Shown: positions 10,311 to 21,517 of the stretch, one piece after another
Layout: the number at the start of each line of letters is the position of its first letter
Numbering within the stretch: position 1 is the first letter of the stretch
Source of the DNA: Zeus faber
Taxonomy: Eukaryota > Chordata > Actinopteri > Zeiformes > Zeidae
Direction: 5' to 3'
Assembly: GCA_960531495.1 (NCBI GenBank)
Contig: OY482864.1
Location: 10,969,396 to 11,033,395 of the forward strand
DNA: 64,000 nucleotides
The notes under the pieces: generated by a model
The model's input: the letters and a program-made list of their open reading frames with translations, nothing else
Told to the model about the DNA's origin: nothing
Databases searched by the model: none
Position numbers and translations under genes: made by a program

Positions 10311-11610
10311 TTGCTTAATTTTGTGGTGGGGGCTGTCTGCTTGGTCTTTGGGGTGATGAAGGTCGTGGGCTGGGTATCATAGACACGAATGCGAGTCTGG
10401 TGCCAACAATTTCCTGTTCCTTCATTTCACAGGTGAACCCAAAATGCGAGGAGGCGATGGAGAGGGATAGATTTGGAGAAGACCTTGATCTGGGGGAGGG
10501 TGAAGGGGGGGTTGTTGTCTCTCTCCAAGGGCTGTTGTCTGACATGTGAGGATTTGGCCTGCTGTGTGTTTGACTGGCGTGGGGTAGATGGGTGGTGAAG
10601 TGCAGAAAATTGTAAATTGTTCCTTAACAGTTCCATGCCGCACATGGGTGTAGGCCACCTGCTTTGAAAGATATTTGCGTCCCCCAGAATAAATTAAAAT
10701 TGTCAATAAAGTTCCTTCCTCTTTCACTGCAGGTTCTATAAAGCCATGTGTTCAGTCCAAGTAGACGACTAATCTCATTAGTTCTCCTATCAACCGCTGG
10801 AAGGGGTCCACTGATGAATGATTTAATTTCTAATTTGCCCAGTGTGTCTAAGAGTTCAGTGAAATCCTTCTTTCTCAGTTCTGATCATCTGTGAATATCA
10901 TTGAAACCTGTGTGCACAGTGACTCAAGTAGTTGTTGAACTTTCCGATATAATTGTGGTTATTTTCTGATTGATATAATTGACTGTTGCACCTGGGAAGC
11001 AGTATTTTTTTAAATTTCTGACCGCATATGTCCCTAATAGCAGAATCTCCCACAATGAGAGTGTCTGGTTTGGGCACTTGCTGCAGCAAGATAGTGGACC
11101 CATGTCCGGCTCGACTGCCTGGTGCGATCCTAGGGCTTATGTCTGTGGACTCATGGCCAGCTCACCTGCCTGGGGAGATCCTCAGGGTCCGTCTCTTATC
11201 ACTTTTCTGCAAGTTGTCCTCCGTAGACTCTGGTAGCAGTGGTTCAAATATATTCTGTAGCGGTAGGGTTGGTGGCTGGCTAATTCAACTGGTCCATGCT
11301 GGTCTCTGCCGCACTCTGTCTAGTCCAGAGTGTGGAGTGGTACTCTGGCTAGCTACTCTCGCTAGCCCAGTCTTCAGAGTGGAGTGAACCAGTGATCTGC
11401 ATAACAGTGCAGTTCTATGCTTCTTTATCTTCCCTTTCATTTTAGGCATGACACCGATCTTATGTCAGTAGGTATTATCTGCTGTTTGTTTGGTTTGTTT
11501 CTTTAGTACTGTCTTTGTCTTGTCAAGTTTTGGAAAAATAACAGTGAGAGCATTATCATCCTTAAGCAACTCTTTCAGAGCTAGCTCACCAGTTAAGGGC
11601 GACATCGGGA
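10311..11610 (-). pseudogene. L2/CR1-like LINE ORF1 with SGNH-esterase domain
   Basis: Minus-strand ORF1 remnant upstream of the RT. Near 11040 it encodes TLIVGDSAIRDI, the GDS box that opens an SGNH hydrolase/esterase domain. Near 10915 follows VHTGFNDIHR, equivalent to the family's HxGxND block, then FISGPLP near 10820 and LGLNTWLYRT near 10745. This esterase ORF1 is known from several vertebrate CR1/L2-type LINEs and is thought to act in membrane or nucleic-acid association of the ribonucleoprotein. A stop follows VHTGFNDIHR and other frames are broken. The region 10311-10700 is the degenerate C-terminal, proline-rich tail of ORF1. Confidence 0.8.
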
Positions 11611-11649
11611 CTGTATCCTGAACTGCATCTCTTGGTGTGACCAAAAAAG

Positions 11650-12125
11650 GTCCAAACCTGGGCCAGTGAAAAGTCTGGATCTCTGGACGATGTTTCTATC
11701 TGCTCTGGCATAAATATTTGGGAGAAAAAAACACTGGAACCAAGCAAAGTCTGATGTGAAAAAGTTTATTGTGTATCTGAGCGTCAAGCACAGCAATTAA
11801 CTTTGAGTGCGCTCCGGGAACTGACTCACAAACTGATTCCTTGGACTTCCTTATATACCCAAGATGTTCTCTTCTCCAATGACATGTTCTGCCCCTTTCA
11901 GCGCCGGGAACCAATCATAGTCTTGGGGGTGTGTCCCAGGGAGCCAATCAGTCTTGTGGGGTGTGAACCAATTACAATTTTGTTACTGAACAGTTTTTCC
12001 ATTTGAGGGTGGTTCCCGAGGATCAAATCACAGTCTTGTGGTTGTGAACCAATCACAGTCCTGTTACTCTCAGCTTCTCCTTTCCTGGAAGAGTTTTTTC
12101 CCCACAGTTCCTGGAACACCCATGC
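11650..12125 (-). mobile_element. Probable solo LTR (minus orientation)
   Basis: The layout resembles a U3-R-U5 long terminal repeat read on the minus strand. First comes a 5' block with repeated ATTGG/CCAAT motifs (plus-strand CCAAT at 11876, 11911, 11944, 11968 and 12049). Then comes a TATA-like GGGTATATAA at 11860-11851, an AATAAA signal at 11770-11765 about 85 bp downstream, and a T-rich U5-like tail. No primer-binding site or internal coding region adjoins it, so a solo LTR is the simplest reading. It could alternatively be the 5' promoter region of the neighbouring LINE. Termini and target duplication are not resolved. Confidence 0.45.
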
Positions 12126-13425
12126 CATATATGGGAATATTTCCTTTTCATGACCTTGGCCTATTTCTTTGTTTCAACTGTATTTGGCTGGTGTTCTGTT
12201 AAGGTCTGTTTTTGCAGAATACTTAAGTATTTGTTTTTTTTAATGACTTTCCTTTTTTGGGTTTATTGCATACATTTATAAAGGTTTTTTTTTTAATATA
12301 TATAACTTGAATATTGGTGGTTGTGTATAACATGTAATCAGTTTCTTGTCATGTGGGGGTTAATAATTAACCACAACACTCTGTCTTTTTCTAGCACCAT
12401 TATCCTGGTTTCCTGGTTTTAGCTAACGTCTTGTAGCAGTTTCATGCAGCCTGTGCAAGAAGAACAAGAGCTGCAATGCATCATGGGTCAGGAGGAGGCA
12501 GGACGTGACAAAATACCCATATCATCCCCATGTGTCCAGAACAGAGATAGCGACGGGCTGCATGCTAACTGTGTTAACGCAATGCAAGGCCAAATGGGGA
12601 AACAATTAGTCTAGTTCCTGTGAAATGAAAGGAATACACCTTCCGGCATCACAAAAGCTTAGTTATTTATCTTTGGTGTTTTAAAGGCAACTCCATTCAT
12701 ATTTATTTTTATTTTTTTTACGCATCACCCATCATCCTTCCATCATTGGTTAGTGCTGTAGTGTTGCCAGTTCAGTCAGTGGAGCTTTTCTCAGAAATGT
12801 TCTGATGACTTTTGAGTTGAGGCCCTTGTAAATCAAGAATCACTAAATGGAGACTAAATGGAGACTAAATGGAGACTAAATGGAGACTAAATGGAGACTC
12901 AATGGAGACGTCAGGTTGTTTGACTAATATTGATTTGATTAATATTGTTTTAATCTAAGACATGAGGACCTAAAATTAATCGAGGTGATGGTCCAATTAT
13001 AAGTAATTGCTGGATAATTTAGGTGTTTTTGGCAAATTAATTCCGCTACACTCCCAGACCACAAACACACACAGACTTTCTTTCTATCTCTCCTTCACTC
13101 ACTACCTCACTCATTCACTCACTCCTGAAAGTTTGGGTCGCACCGCCGGCAGACATGACTGAAAAGCTACAGGCCGCCATGCATTTCAAATGGAGCTCGG
13201 CTTCATCCGGATGCAGGGGGCGGAGCCACAAGGGGGCGGAGCTATGCACAGCGACAAGGAAAGTTGAGCAGGTTTCAACTTTCAACTTTATTTTAAGGGA
13301 CAGATGGCAAGGCTAGATATGTATTTTTTTCCCGAGAGGTAATACATTATTTTGTATTAAGTAATAATAATAATTGTGTATATTAAATATGGAAAAGGAG
13401 AGAGGTTTGAAATGTTTGGTGTAAC
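12126..13425. other. Non-coding, no gene seen
   Basis: Mostly AT-rich. It contains the 11-bp tandem array at 12842-12909 and, at 13214-13243, two GGGGGCGGAGC GC-box-like repeats in a short GC-rich patch. No coding sequence is recognised. Confidence 0.5.
12842..12909. repeat. 11-bp tandem repeat (about 6 units)
   Basis: Consecutive copies of ACTAAATGGAG, nearly perfect, the last with ACTCAATGGAG. Confidence 0.95.
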
Positions 13426-13429
13426 TCCC

Positions 13430-14528
13430 TTGCTATACAACCTCTTCTGCACATTTTAAGAAACAGGCTGAGTGGGCTATCCCTACGGGGCTACCACTAG
13501 GGCCGCCGCTGGCCATCTCTGCTTACGCAGACGATGTAAATGTTTTCATTACCAACCAGTATGATGTCCGGAGGTTAGTGGCTTGCTTAGGAATGTATCA
13601 GACAGCCTCGTCTGCTAAGGTAAACTGGGAAAAAAGTGAGGCCTTGCAGGTGGGGAGGTGGGAGGGAAAGACGACTCCAGGGGGCCTAGGGTGGGAAAAG
13701 AGAAGAATGAAGGTTTTGGGGATGTTTTTGGGCTCGGAGCAGTACCAGATGCAGAACTGGGAGGGTGTTGGGGAGAAGGTGTGTGCCAGACTGACCAGGT
13801 GGAAATGATTGCTACCCCAGTTGTCCTACAGGGGGAGGGTACTGGTTGCTAATAACTTGGTTGCCACGACCTTATGGCACAGACTAACCGTTCTGCATCC
13901 ACCCAGAGGCCTGCTGGAGGAGGGCAATCGTGAACTTCTCCTAGTCCGGTCAGCACTGGATTGGAGCAGAAGCCCTCTATCTGCCAGTCCAGGAGGGGGG
14001 ACAAGGCCTCATTGACATTGCATCCAAGGTCACAACATTCCACCTCCAAACGACACAGAGGCTGTTGTACAGTTGTGGACTGCTTGGCTAGACACAGAGA
14101 AGGTGCTGCTGAGGCGGGCGGGGCGCCTCTCTTATCACAAGCAGCTGTTCCTGCTGCTGACCGAAGGGATGGACTTAACAGGGCTGACTCCCTTCTATCA
14201 GTCAGTGCTGCAGTCATGGCAGGTTTTTAAGGTCCACCATGACACCACGATTACCCCGGGAGGTTTACACTGTGACAAACAAATCTGTCCATGTCCTGGC
14301 GAACACTGTTACAGGGATGGCAAAACTGGCCATTTGGAAAAGCAGAAAGAACGGGTCAGTAGATCCGGCCCAGATGACGATTGGTCTACTCTCAGCCTGC
14401 CTCAGTATGGAGTTTGAGTTTTACAAACTGACCGGAAAATTGAACACTTTCAAAAGTGTTTGGGGTGTTGCTGTGCTCCAGGATGATTCCCTCATCATTT
14501 ACCTGTGATTTTCCTGTGGTAGCTGTGA

Positions 14529-14560
<32 letters not shown>

Positions 14561-14700
14561 GTCATCCCACCCACTTACTTGCTCTGCACCACATGACGCA
14601 TACAGACCTCCCACGTCATCCTGTATGTCGTCAAGCTTCTGCCGATTCTTCCCGTGCTGCCCATTTATATCCAACAGAAATAAAGAAAGAAAGAAAGAGA
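13430..14700 (+). pseudogene. Tx1-like (L1 group) LINE ORF2 C-terminal part
   Basis: Plus-strand remnant of a Tx1-like LINE. It begins in the RT palm: the catalytic motif YADD is encoded at 13524-13535 in the context AYADDVNVFI, followed by VRRLVACLGMYQ, VNWEKSEALQV, GMFLGSEQYQMQNWEGVGEK (13725-13785), LSYRGRVLVANNLVA and LWHRLTVLHPPRGLLEE. The post-RT blocks (LLRRAGRLSYHKQLFLL at about 14105-14155, DLTGLTPFYQSVLQSW, then a C-terminal block containing VLANTVTGMAKLAIW and FYKLTGKLNTFKSVWGVA, 14290-14475) are in changing frames. An internal deletion joins the TITPGG region directly to the C-terminal block. A (TC)n run and a 3' region with AATAAAGAAAGAAAGAAAG close the element. It is inactive and 5' truncated. 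Confidence 0.88.
14529..14560. repeat. (TC)n microsatellite
   Basis: About 32 bp of CT dinucleotides in the 3' region of the Tx1-like LINE. Confidence 0.95.
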
Positions 14701-17232
14701 CTCTTATAATCATTAGTCCTCGGTGCTCCTTTTGAAATCAGTTATTAGGTTATACATCAGCTATTGTAAGGTTTATGTCTCAGAGGCTGTATTTTCCTTA
14801 AATCTCCCACATCTAGTACTGGGCAGAGCCTGAATCAGTCATTCTGGGCATCTGCATGAGATATGAATTGCTTTGATCATCATTAAAGCGTGCTCAATGA
14901 GGCTATACAATCATTTCAATTTAGGCAAAAGAAAATAAAGAAATGAACTAATTGCGTAAAGTATGATTTTTAATTTGTTCAATGTGGCCCATCTTCAAAC
15001 AATATTGTTACAGAGCAGGACTTTATTTTCAACCTTAAGTTATTCTTGAGCCCTTTATTGAGGGTGTTAATAGTCCTGAACATTAACGTGGCATTTATAG
15101 AAAACCATTCATTGGGTCATGGGGTCATGAGGAGCTGAACACGATTTAGGGAAATGTCACTGCCTGTGAACTGAGCGCATACAGGTCTAGAAAATGTAGA
15201 TAATGTGAAGACATGAAGAGGGTAGTGTGCAGAGGGGCTGGAAGGGAGGGGACACCTGTCCCCCAACTTTCAGTTATTAAAGTAATAGACTGTTGGCGAC
15301 AGTGCCCTCGTTAGGGGTGGGCATCTGGAGCAATGTTTCATGAAAAGCCCACAATCTTAAATAGCCCCGCTAGTTGGTTCTGCCCCCACGATTGCTCCCT
15401 CTCTGACGGTACCGATTGTGCTCACGGCACATCAGCGTTGGTTTGCCCGTGATCTGTGTGCCAAGACAGTGTGTTATTAATTTCATTATACCCCGTTTCC
15501 TTTTGAAACGAAACAAGCACCGTGCTTGATGGGGACATGTTCTCCGTCACTCTCTCCAACATGTCCTCACACTACATGGTACAATCTGGCATCCATTGTT
15601 TCATGGAAATTGAGAAAACAACATATGATGTTTTGACAGTATCAACTTGAGGGTCTAGATAGGTCAATCCCTCAAGGTCAACAACGCCATGCGTGGAGAA
15701 AAAAACACGGCACTCAGATGTTGAATTCATTTGTTAATTCAAATGAACAATTTGTCCCCAGTGCCACAACTTTGACATAAGATTGATTTCCTGTCGATGT
15801 TCAATTCAAGGTGTCAGTCAGCCTTCCCCGCGAATCCTGGGCTGGAGAGCGGAGATGGTTTCTTGTTTTTCCTTTTTCTCTCTGTCAAAGGTAGGTCCTG
15901 GGATTCGCTAAGCAAGAGCTTCTGAATTTCAGCCCTTTCAAATGGCTGCTTGAGTATGAGACACAATCACATTGCCATGGTAATGATAAAATAGTGAACG
16001 TGGCGAGAGAAAACAGAACAAAACCTCTGCTGCATTTTACTTTTTATTTTTTCCTTTCATTTGGCAGATCATTTTTAAACCAATTCGATTTCATTCTGGG
16101 CTTTCTTTTTTCAACAGGTGGGTGGAAGCGGGCGCAAATGTGAGTAAGAGACAACCACCTGAAAAAAAAAAAACACCCCAATGACGACGCTGCGGAAATC
16201 TTCATTCACAAACATTGAACCCTTTAATCCCACCTCCAACCTCCTGCGGCCGCGTGACACCGAGGGCGTAATATAGCGACCTCGCTTGACAGAAACAACT
16301 AAATATAGCCCCAGATGGAACAACCTCACTGTATGAAGCACAGACCGTCGGAAAATAATGGACGATGTCACCCTTCGAACTCCGAAGCCTCGAGTTTGAG
16401 ATTGAGGCTGTGTTGGGAATCTATCTATCGTACCTACCCAGGATGGTCTTTATGACAACCATGACCCAAACATTCGAAAAAGGAAACTTGTATATTGACA
16501 CATTGATTTTGGATTTCTGGCAAGAGTTTTCTTTCTTTTTCCTCTGACCGCTGAGATTTCTTCGACTTCGCAGCAGGGCCACAAGAGCCGTGCATAACCC
16601 CGATACCTCTAAAATTTGTGACAAGTTATTGTTTTAATCAGACACTTGGCAGAGAATATTCACTGGGATTTGTTGGGAGTGATGGGGGGATTTCAATGCG
16701 TGGCATGACATTTCACATTAAAGTCACTGTGACTCAGTGGGGCAAATTTTCTGTTGGTGTTTTTTTCAGTATTCATTCATAATAGTATTAATCATAATTA
16801 CAACAAAAAAGATATGCTTGAGAAACATTTGTAGAGAAATTCCATGACTGAAGTTTTGAGTGCTAAATTGGGAGATTAATACATTTCTTATACAAATGAT
16901 TTTTCTTTAAATGTTTGCTTATTATAGTTCAATGTCTGAATGAACAGTATAAAGAAAGAAAGTAGAACAAATTTGATAAAAAATTAACACATGCTATTCC
17001 AAGTCTACTGCGTAAACTGATATTTTAAGAAAAGTATCCGAAAAAAGCAATTGCAAAAAAAACACAAAAATCGATCCTTGATGATTTCCATCGGCCTCAC
17101 CCTGGGACGGCGAGAAATCTCCAAAATCCTGCCATAAAACCAACAAGTAGCATGATCCTTGTAGGGACCAGGGGCATTGAAAAACATGTGGGGGTTGAGT
17201 GAATTATCTCTCTGAACTAGGTTCTGAAAACA
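14701..17232. other. Non-coding, largely unique, no gene seen
   Basis: No transposon signature or coding exon is recognised. Short reading frames here show no domain or codon structure that I trust. A patch around 14870-14970 (GATCATCATTAAAGCGTGCT and following) has a mixed AT/GC texture like conserved regulatory DNA, but this cannot be judged without alignment. Confidence 0.45.
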
Positions 17233-17284
17233 GTATATGGTTGCCATGGTTACCTGTTTCACGGTAACCATGGCAACCATATAC
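17233..17284. repeat. Perfect 22-bp inverted repeat (hairpin)
   Basis: Bases 17233-17254 (starting GTATATGGTTGCCATGG) are the exact reverse complement of 17263-17284, with an 8-nt loop. The stem is itself built around GGTTGCCATGG. A further GGCAACCATGTG follows at about 17292. Confidence 0.97.
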
Positions 17285-19925
17285 ACTAGTGAGGCAACCA
17301 TGTGAGATTTCCTCTTTGTCTTTCTGTTTGATGATGTCTGCCTGGTATTAGCTCCTCCTTGGACACATCAAAAGGGCAACACAAATAAATAAATAAATGC
17401 TTTTAAAGTCAAACACAAAGCAAATCAATTTGGATTGTTGGACTTTCCACTGCACGCAGGAAATCCATCCATCGAAAAATCCATCATCTTCTGTGGCTAA
17501 GACCTATCAGGCTCCAATCAGCAGCACACTGTACTGTAAGCCCTTGTCAGGGGGGAATTACAGTGCTAAGAAAACTGTCTGAATGTTTGCGTTTCCTTCA
17601 ACTGGTTGATAAATCCAGGACAGGGCTTGAGATCAGAGGGGCGAGTAGCCTCTTGTGTTGTTTGCTGTTTGGGAGGGAGAGACTTCAAATAAAGGCTGTG
17701 GGTGGAAATCGACAATTCCACCTATGCACAGATGTAGAAATTGCACTTTCTCGCTTCACAACAGTTTGTCTCAGAGTTCAAATGTTACTGGCGAATTCCT
17801 GGCCTCTCATCGGACATGTCTCACACTTTTCACATCTTATTCATCTCATTCTCTCTTAAGTGAATTTATTTATTTATTTATTTTCCTCTTCTCGCCGCGT
17901 CCTTGGGCCTGCTGTTGCTTGCTGCAATGTACAGGCACTGCATAGCGATGCTATGAATGAAACCACCTTTAAAACAGGTTCAGCAGAAATGTTCTGTGCG
18001 ATTCAAGCATCCGGAGCATAGCGGGGTCTGCTGCAAACTGATGATTCAAGATGCACAAAGTTGTAAAATAACAGGAAAACACACCATGCTGTGCACAAAT
18101 CTTTGAGACACTGTTTTCCAAAGAACTGTCATTCTACCATTTGTTTATACACTCTCCTTCAAACCAGTATAGTGAACTATTAGGAGAAACAGGAAGCCGT
18201 AGAAACTACACCAATATTGCCAGGAAAAGCACCAACCAAAGTTGGTGCTTTTCCTCCATGAGAATCGCTTTGCACCTTGCGGTTTTAAACGCCATGGAAC
18301 ATGGGAAATATCCAGCTAAGCAAACTACTTGCTGCTGTACTGCAAAAAAACAAGCTCTCTCGTTTTCCCTGATATAGTATTTTGTGATGCAAAACCCGGA
18401 CGCAGTTCATCCGACTGCCACTGGGGGATGGCTCTGACTGCCGGATTACGGATTTGGTGTGATGCACCCTTTAGCCCTCGTAGGACAAGGCTTTTACTAT
18501 ATCGGTCGTTTGGAGCCAAATTTTCTTGCTTGAGGGAACGCAAAATTAAACCAGTTCAGGGAAATAAGGAGCGTTGCTCATGGAGTCCAGACTTTGAGAG
18601 CTTGAAATCTCAGCAGCCATCAAGGAAACAGTGGAGTGAGTGGCACTGACCAAAAGATTTGCGAACTGCTGCAGCTATTACACAAAGAGCAAACAAAATA
18701 TTACTGATTGTATCTTTAAATCCTTCTTGATTGTTGTCACATTAAACACCCTGACCAATGCCTATTTGTAAGTTGAAAATCCAAATTTGAGGTACATGGG
18801 AAGTGTTGTAATAGGGGTCTGTTGTGAGGACAATTTCATGCAGTGTACAACTGTAAACACTTGTTTCAAAGTTAGATTAAAATTAGATTTGTCAATGTTT
18901 CCCATTAATGGCGGCTTTATTCTAAACTTGGGCATATGGGTGAGAGGCTTCACTCATGAATACTCTGCAGTGCCTACCACTGCCGTGGTACAGTGACAGG
19001 TTTTATATTATTTGTACTTAAGTACGTTCCAGATGGAACTCAAAGAAAGCTCTTTTTCAACAAGGACTTGCAAATTAAAATGTGTTGAATCCCGTTGGAC
19101 TGTAAATTCAACTTGCACAACAAAGAAAATAAAATCAAATACAGAAAGTAAACATATCAGTGAAAATGACTTTATTAAATGCATCCAAATGAAAAGAGAT
19201 ATGTTGTGACATTCATTGGACAATAGAGGGTCTCTTTTCAAGAGTAAATCACCCGTGCAAAACATTGCCTTGAAAGCAAGCGTTTAGAAATTACAACAAA
19301 TGTAAATTTTCATTATAAGAATTTACGGTCTAAGAAATTGACTTGACATTTGCGTCTGGGAAACTAATGGGATTTCCAGCATATAGAACGGTTGATGCAT
19401 TAATAACAATAATGTGTGTATTTGCAAAGTCTAAGGCAGAAGTGCTGAAATTGACTAGTTTATGTATTGTACATACATATTATATATTGGTTGAATAATA
19501 TAATGATTGATACAGCTCAGTGGTACACACTTTGTTATTGTGTGTAACATACATTTATAATTCCCTATCTATGTGAGTTCTATGCTTTTCATGGTCTATT
19601 TTTAATAGATTATTCATGGTTTATTTATCTTCGTTTTTGGTTTTTTTCGCCTCGAACACTGAATTGGCTGCTATGTTCTTGATTTACAAAAATAAATAAA
19701 TAAATTATTATTTCTTTGCCAATTTCTTTTTTGCATAAATGAACTGAGTTCTCATTTAGAATTCTGCTTTTCAAAAAAAATCAATCACAAACCAACAGAG
19801 TGATGAAAAACCCTCATATTATGGAACAAAGGTGCGTTTTTGTGAAGAAAAACTGTCCATTTCATCTTTGGGAGAAATGTCAGTCCCCCTGCTTTCCTTC
19901 CGCTGTGTAAAAATAAATCAGCTGA
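17285..19925. other. Non-coding, no gene seen
   Basis: Contains (AAAT)n near 17385-17397, (TTTA)n near 17867-17882 and the perfect hairpin at 18223-18254. No recognisable exon, RNA gene or transposon. Confidence 0.45.
18223..18254. repeat. Perfect 14-bp hairpin with 4-nt loop
   Basis: GGAAAAGCACCAAC at 18223-18236, loop CAAA, and its exact reverse complement at 18241-18254. It has the shape of a strong intramolecular hairpin but is shorter than a typical pre-miRNA stem. Confidence 0.95.
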
Positions 19926-20480
19926 AGAGGATGCCACAATCAATGCATCATTTGCACTGTATGAATGGGAAAGAATGTGTTGCATACAAATACTGTATTC
20001 CTTCAGCAAGTTCACAATTTGAGCGCATTTTTTACATTTTCATTGTTCCAGACCATCCACCAAGCTGCCTTTCATCAGTATTTTGAGCCCTACAGTAGCT
20101 GCTAAATAATCACCCTTTGGCTTTCCCACTCAACAGGGGTCATACTTTAATGCACACAAACTTACCTTTGGAGCAGCTTTGTTGGGAAATGGCTCTGTGC
20201 TGCTAACATGTTTGTTGATGAAAATAGTAGTCATTCACTTTTCCAGAACAGTCTGAGATAAACAGCAGGGGATTGAATGCGTCTGTGGTGCGGGGGTGGT
20301 GTGATTTAAGCAGCCACAACTGTCTTGGGTCTAGTTAATTGGGCCCGAGATCAGGAGTGGCTGTGCACCTGTTGCTCATCTGAGCAGGCGATGAGCACGG
20401 GTTAAATCCCCCATCCCCACAGCATCATTTGTAGTCAGAAGGCTGGCACAGGAAAGAGCAGAAAAAAGTGTCACAGATTC
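19926..20480. promoter_or_regulatory. Candidate conserved non-coding element
   Basis: Non-repetitive, balanced-composition sequence with many transcription-factor-like motifs: ATGCATCATTTGCA near 19943, TTGCATACAAATA near 19980, CTAGTTAATTGGGC near 20332, CAGCTGCTAAATAATCACCC-like text near 20095-20115. This is an inference from texture only; no alignment was available. Confidence 0.3.
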
Positions 20481-21046
20481 AGTCCGATATCTTGCAGTCT
20501 CATGCATTACTCGGGAGTAATACAGAGTAGGGATGCACCGCTACACGCTATATTATTGAACCCTCTACGGTTCAATAGGCACATGTGAACTGCGGCATTA
20601 CGATATAAGGGTAGAAGTCCACTGAATGTGGTGTAGCCATGGCAGGAGCAGCGTGCCATCAGTGCACACTTCCTATTGAATACACTGTTACAGCTCCACT
20701 GGTCAAGTCAGCTGCACAGGGTCTGCTCTGAGCTGCGCAGCATTTCTCTATTTTTGCGTGAAAGGTCTATCTTTTAATAGAAACACAAGAAACTACATAG
20801 AGATGTTTTTGTAAAGGGTGCAATCACTTTGCATGTGTTTTGTGTGAGGCAACATCGTACAGTAGACCTAGAGCTGCTGTCAGATTCGCTTATTCATCAA
20901 GACCCATTTTATATACAAAGAACGAACATATATTACAACTCCCCAAAGGTTGAGGTGGCCAGTCAGAAAATAACCCCCAGTGATGGTCATAATCCCTTTT
21001 TATTACGAACTTCTCTTCAGACACTTTCTCTCACTTCCACTCGCAC
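20481..21046. other. Non-coding, possible old DNA-transposon fragment
   Basis: From about 20530, GGGATGCACCGCTACAC resembles the start of fish hAT-type elements, followed by a small hairpin TATTGAACC…GGTTCAATA at about 20551-20574. No matching distal end was found, so this is left unassigned. Confidence 0.35.
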
Positions 21047-21517
21047 TAGTCGTTCCTGAACGTTCGGTTCTTTTGAGCGGCTCTTTTGAGCGGCTCTTTT
21101 GAGCGGCTCTTTTGAACGGCTCATCGACGAGAAGAAGGGAGTCTTGCAGATGAGCCGTTATTTTTTTTTTGCCAAGTTTTACAGACAAATTTGTTTAGGT
21201 TTCCATCTCCTAATACTGTAAATTATTGTTTCATACTTGTTCTGCACAAAAATAACTCACTATAGCACTTGTTTTAGTCATTTTTTATTGTGAAACTTTA
21301 AAATATTATCCAAATAAATAAATAAATACATATTAAAGGAATAAAATATACATACTTAGGTAGGGTTTCATATATTTTCACATGTTATTAATGCCATTTG
21401 CCAATACGCAGATTGGCAACAGACACAAAAAGAACAAAGAGCCTTTCTTTTGAACGGCTCTCGGAAACAAAGCCTTAAGATCCGGTTCCCTCTAAAGAGC
21501 CGTAATTCCCATGACTA
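21047..21517. mobile_element. hAT-type MITE, 471 bp
   Basis: Both ends begin TAGTC (the right end read on the minus strand) and carry GGCTCTTT subterminal repeats. The element is flanked by 8-bp direct repeats ACTCGCAC (21039-21046) and ACTTGCAC (21518-21525), 7 of 8 identical, the hallmark of hAT insertion. Just inside the left end, a 13-bp unit GGCTCTTTTGAGC is tandemly repeated four times (21070-21120). No transposase is present, so it is non-autonomous. Confidence 0.85.

Noticed and set aside
12842-12909. CRISPR array
   Set aside because: The units are 11 bp and contiguous without spacers. It is a simple tandem repeat in a eukaryotic genome.
17233-17284. microRNA precursor
   Set aside because: The stem is perfect but only 22 bp with a short loop. 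Typical pre-miRNAs have longer, imperfect stems, and I recognise no mature miRNA sequence.
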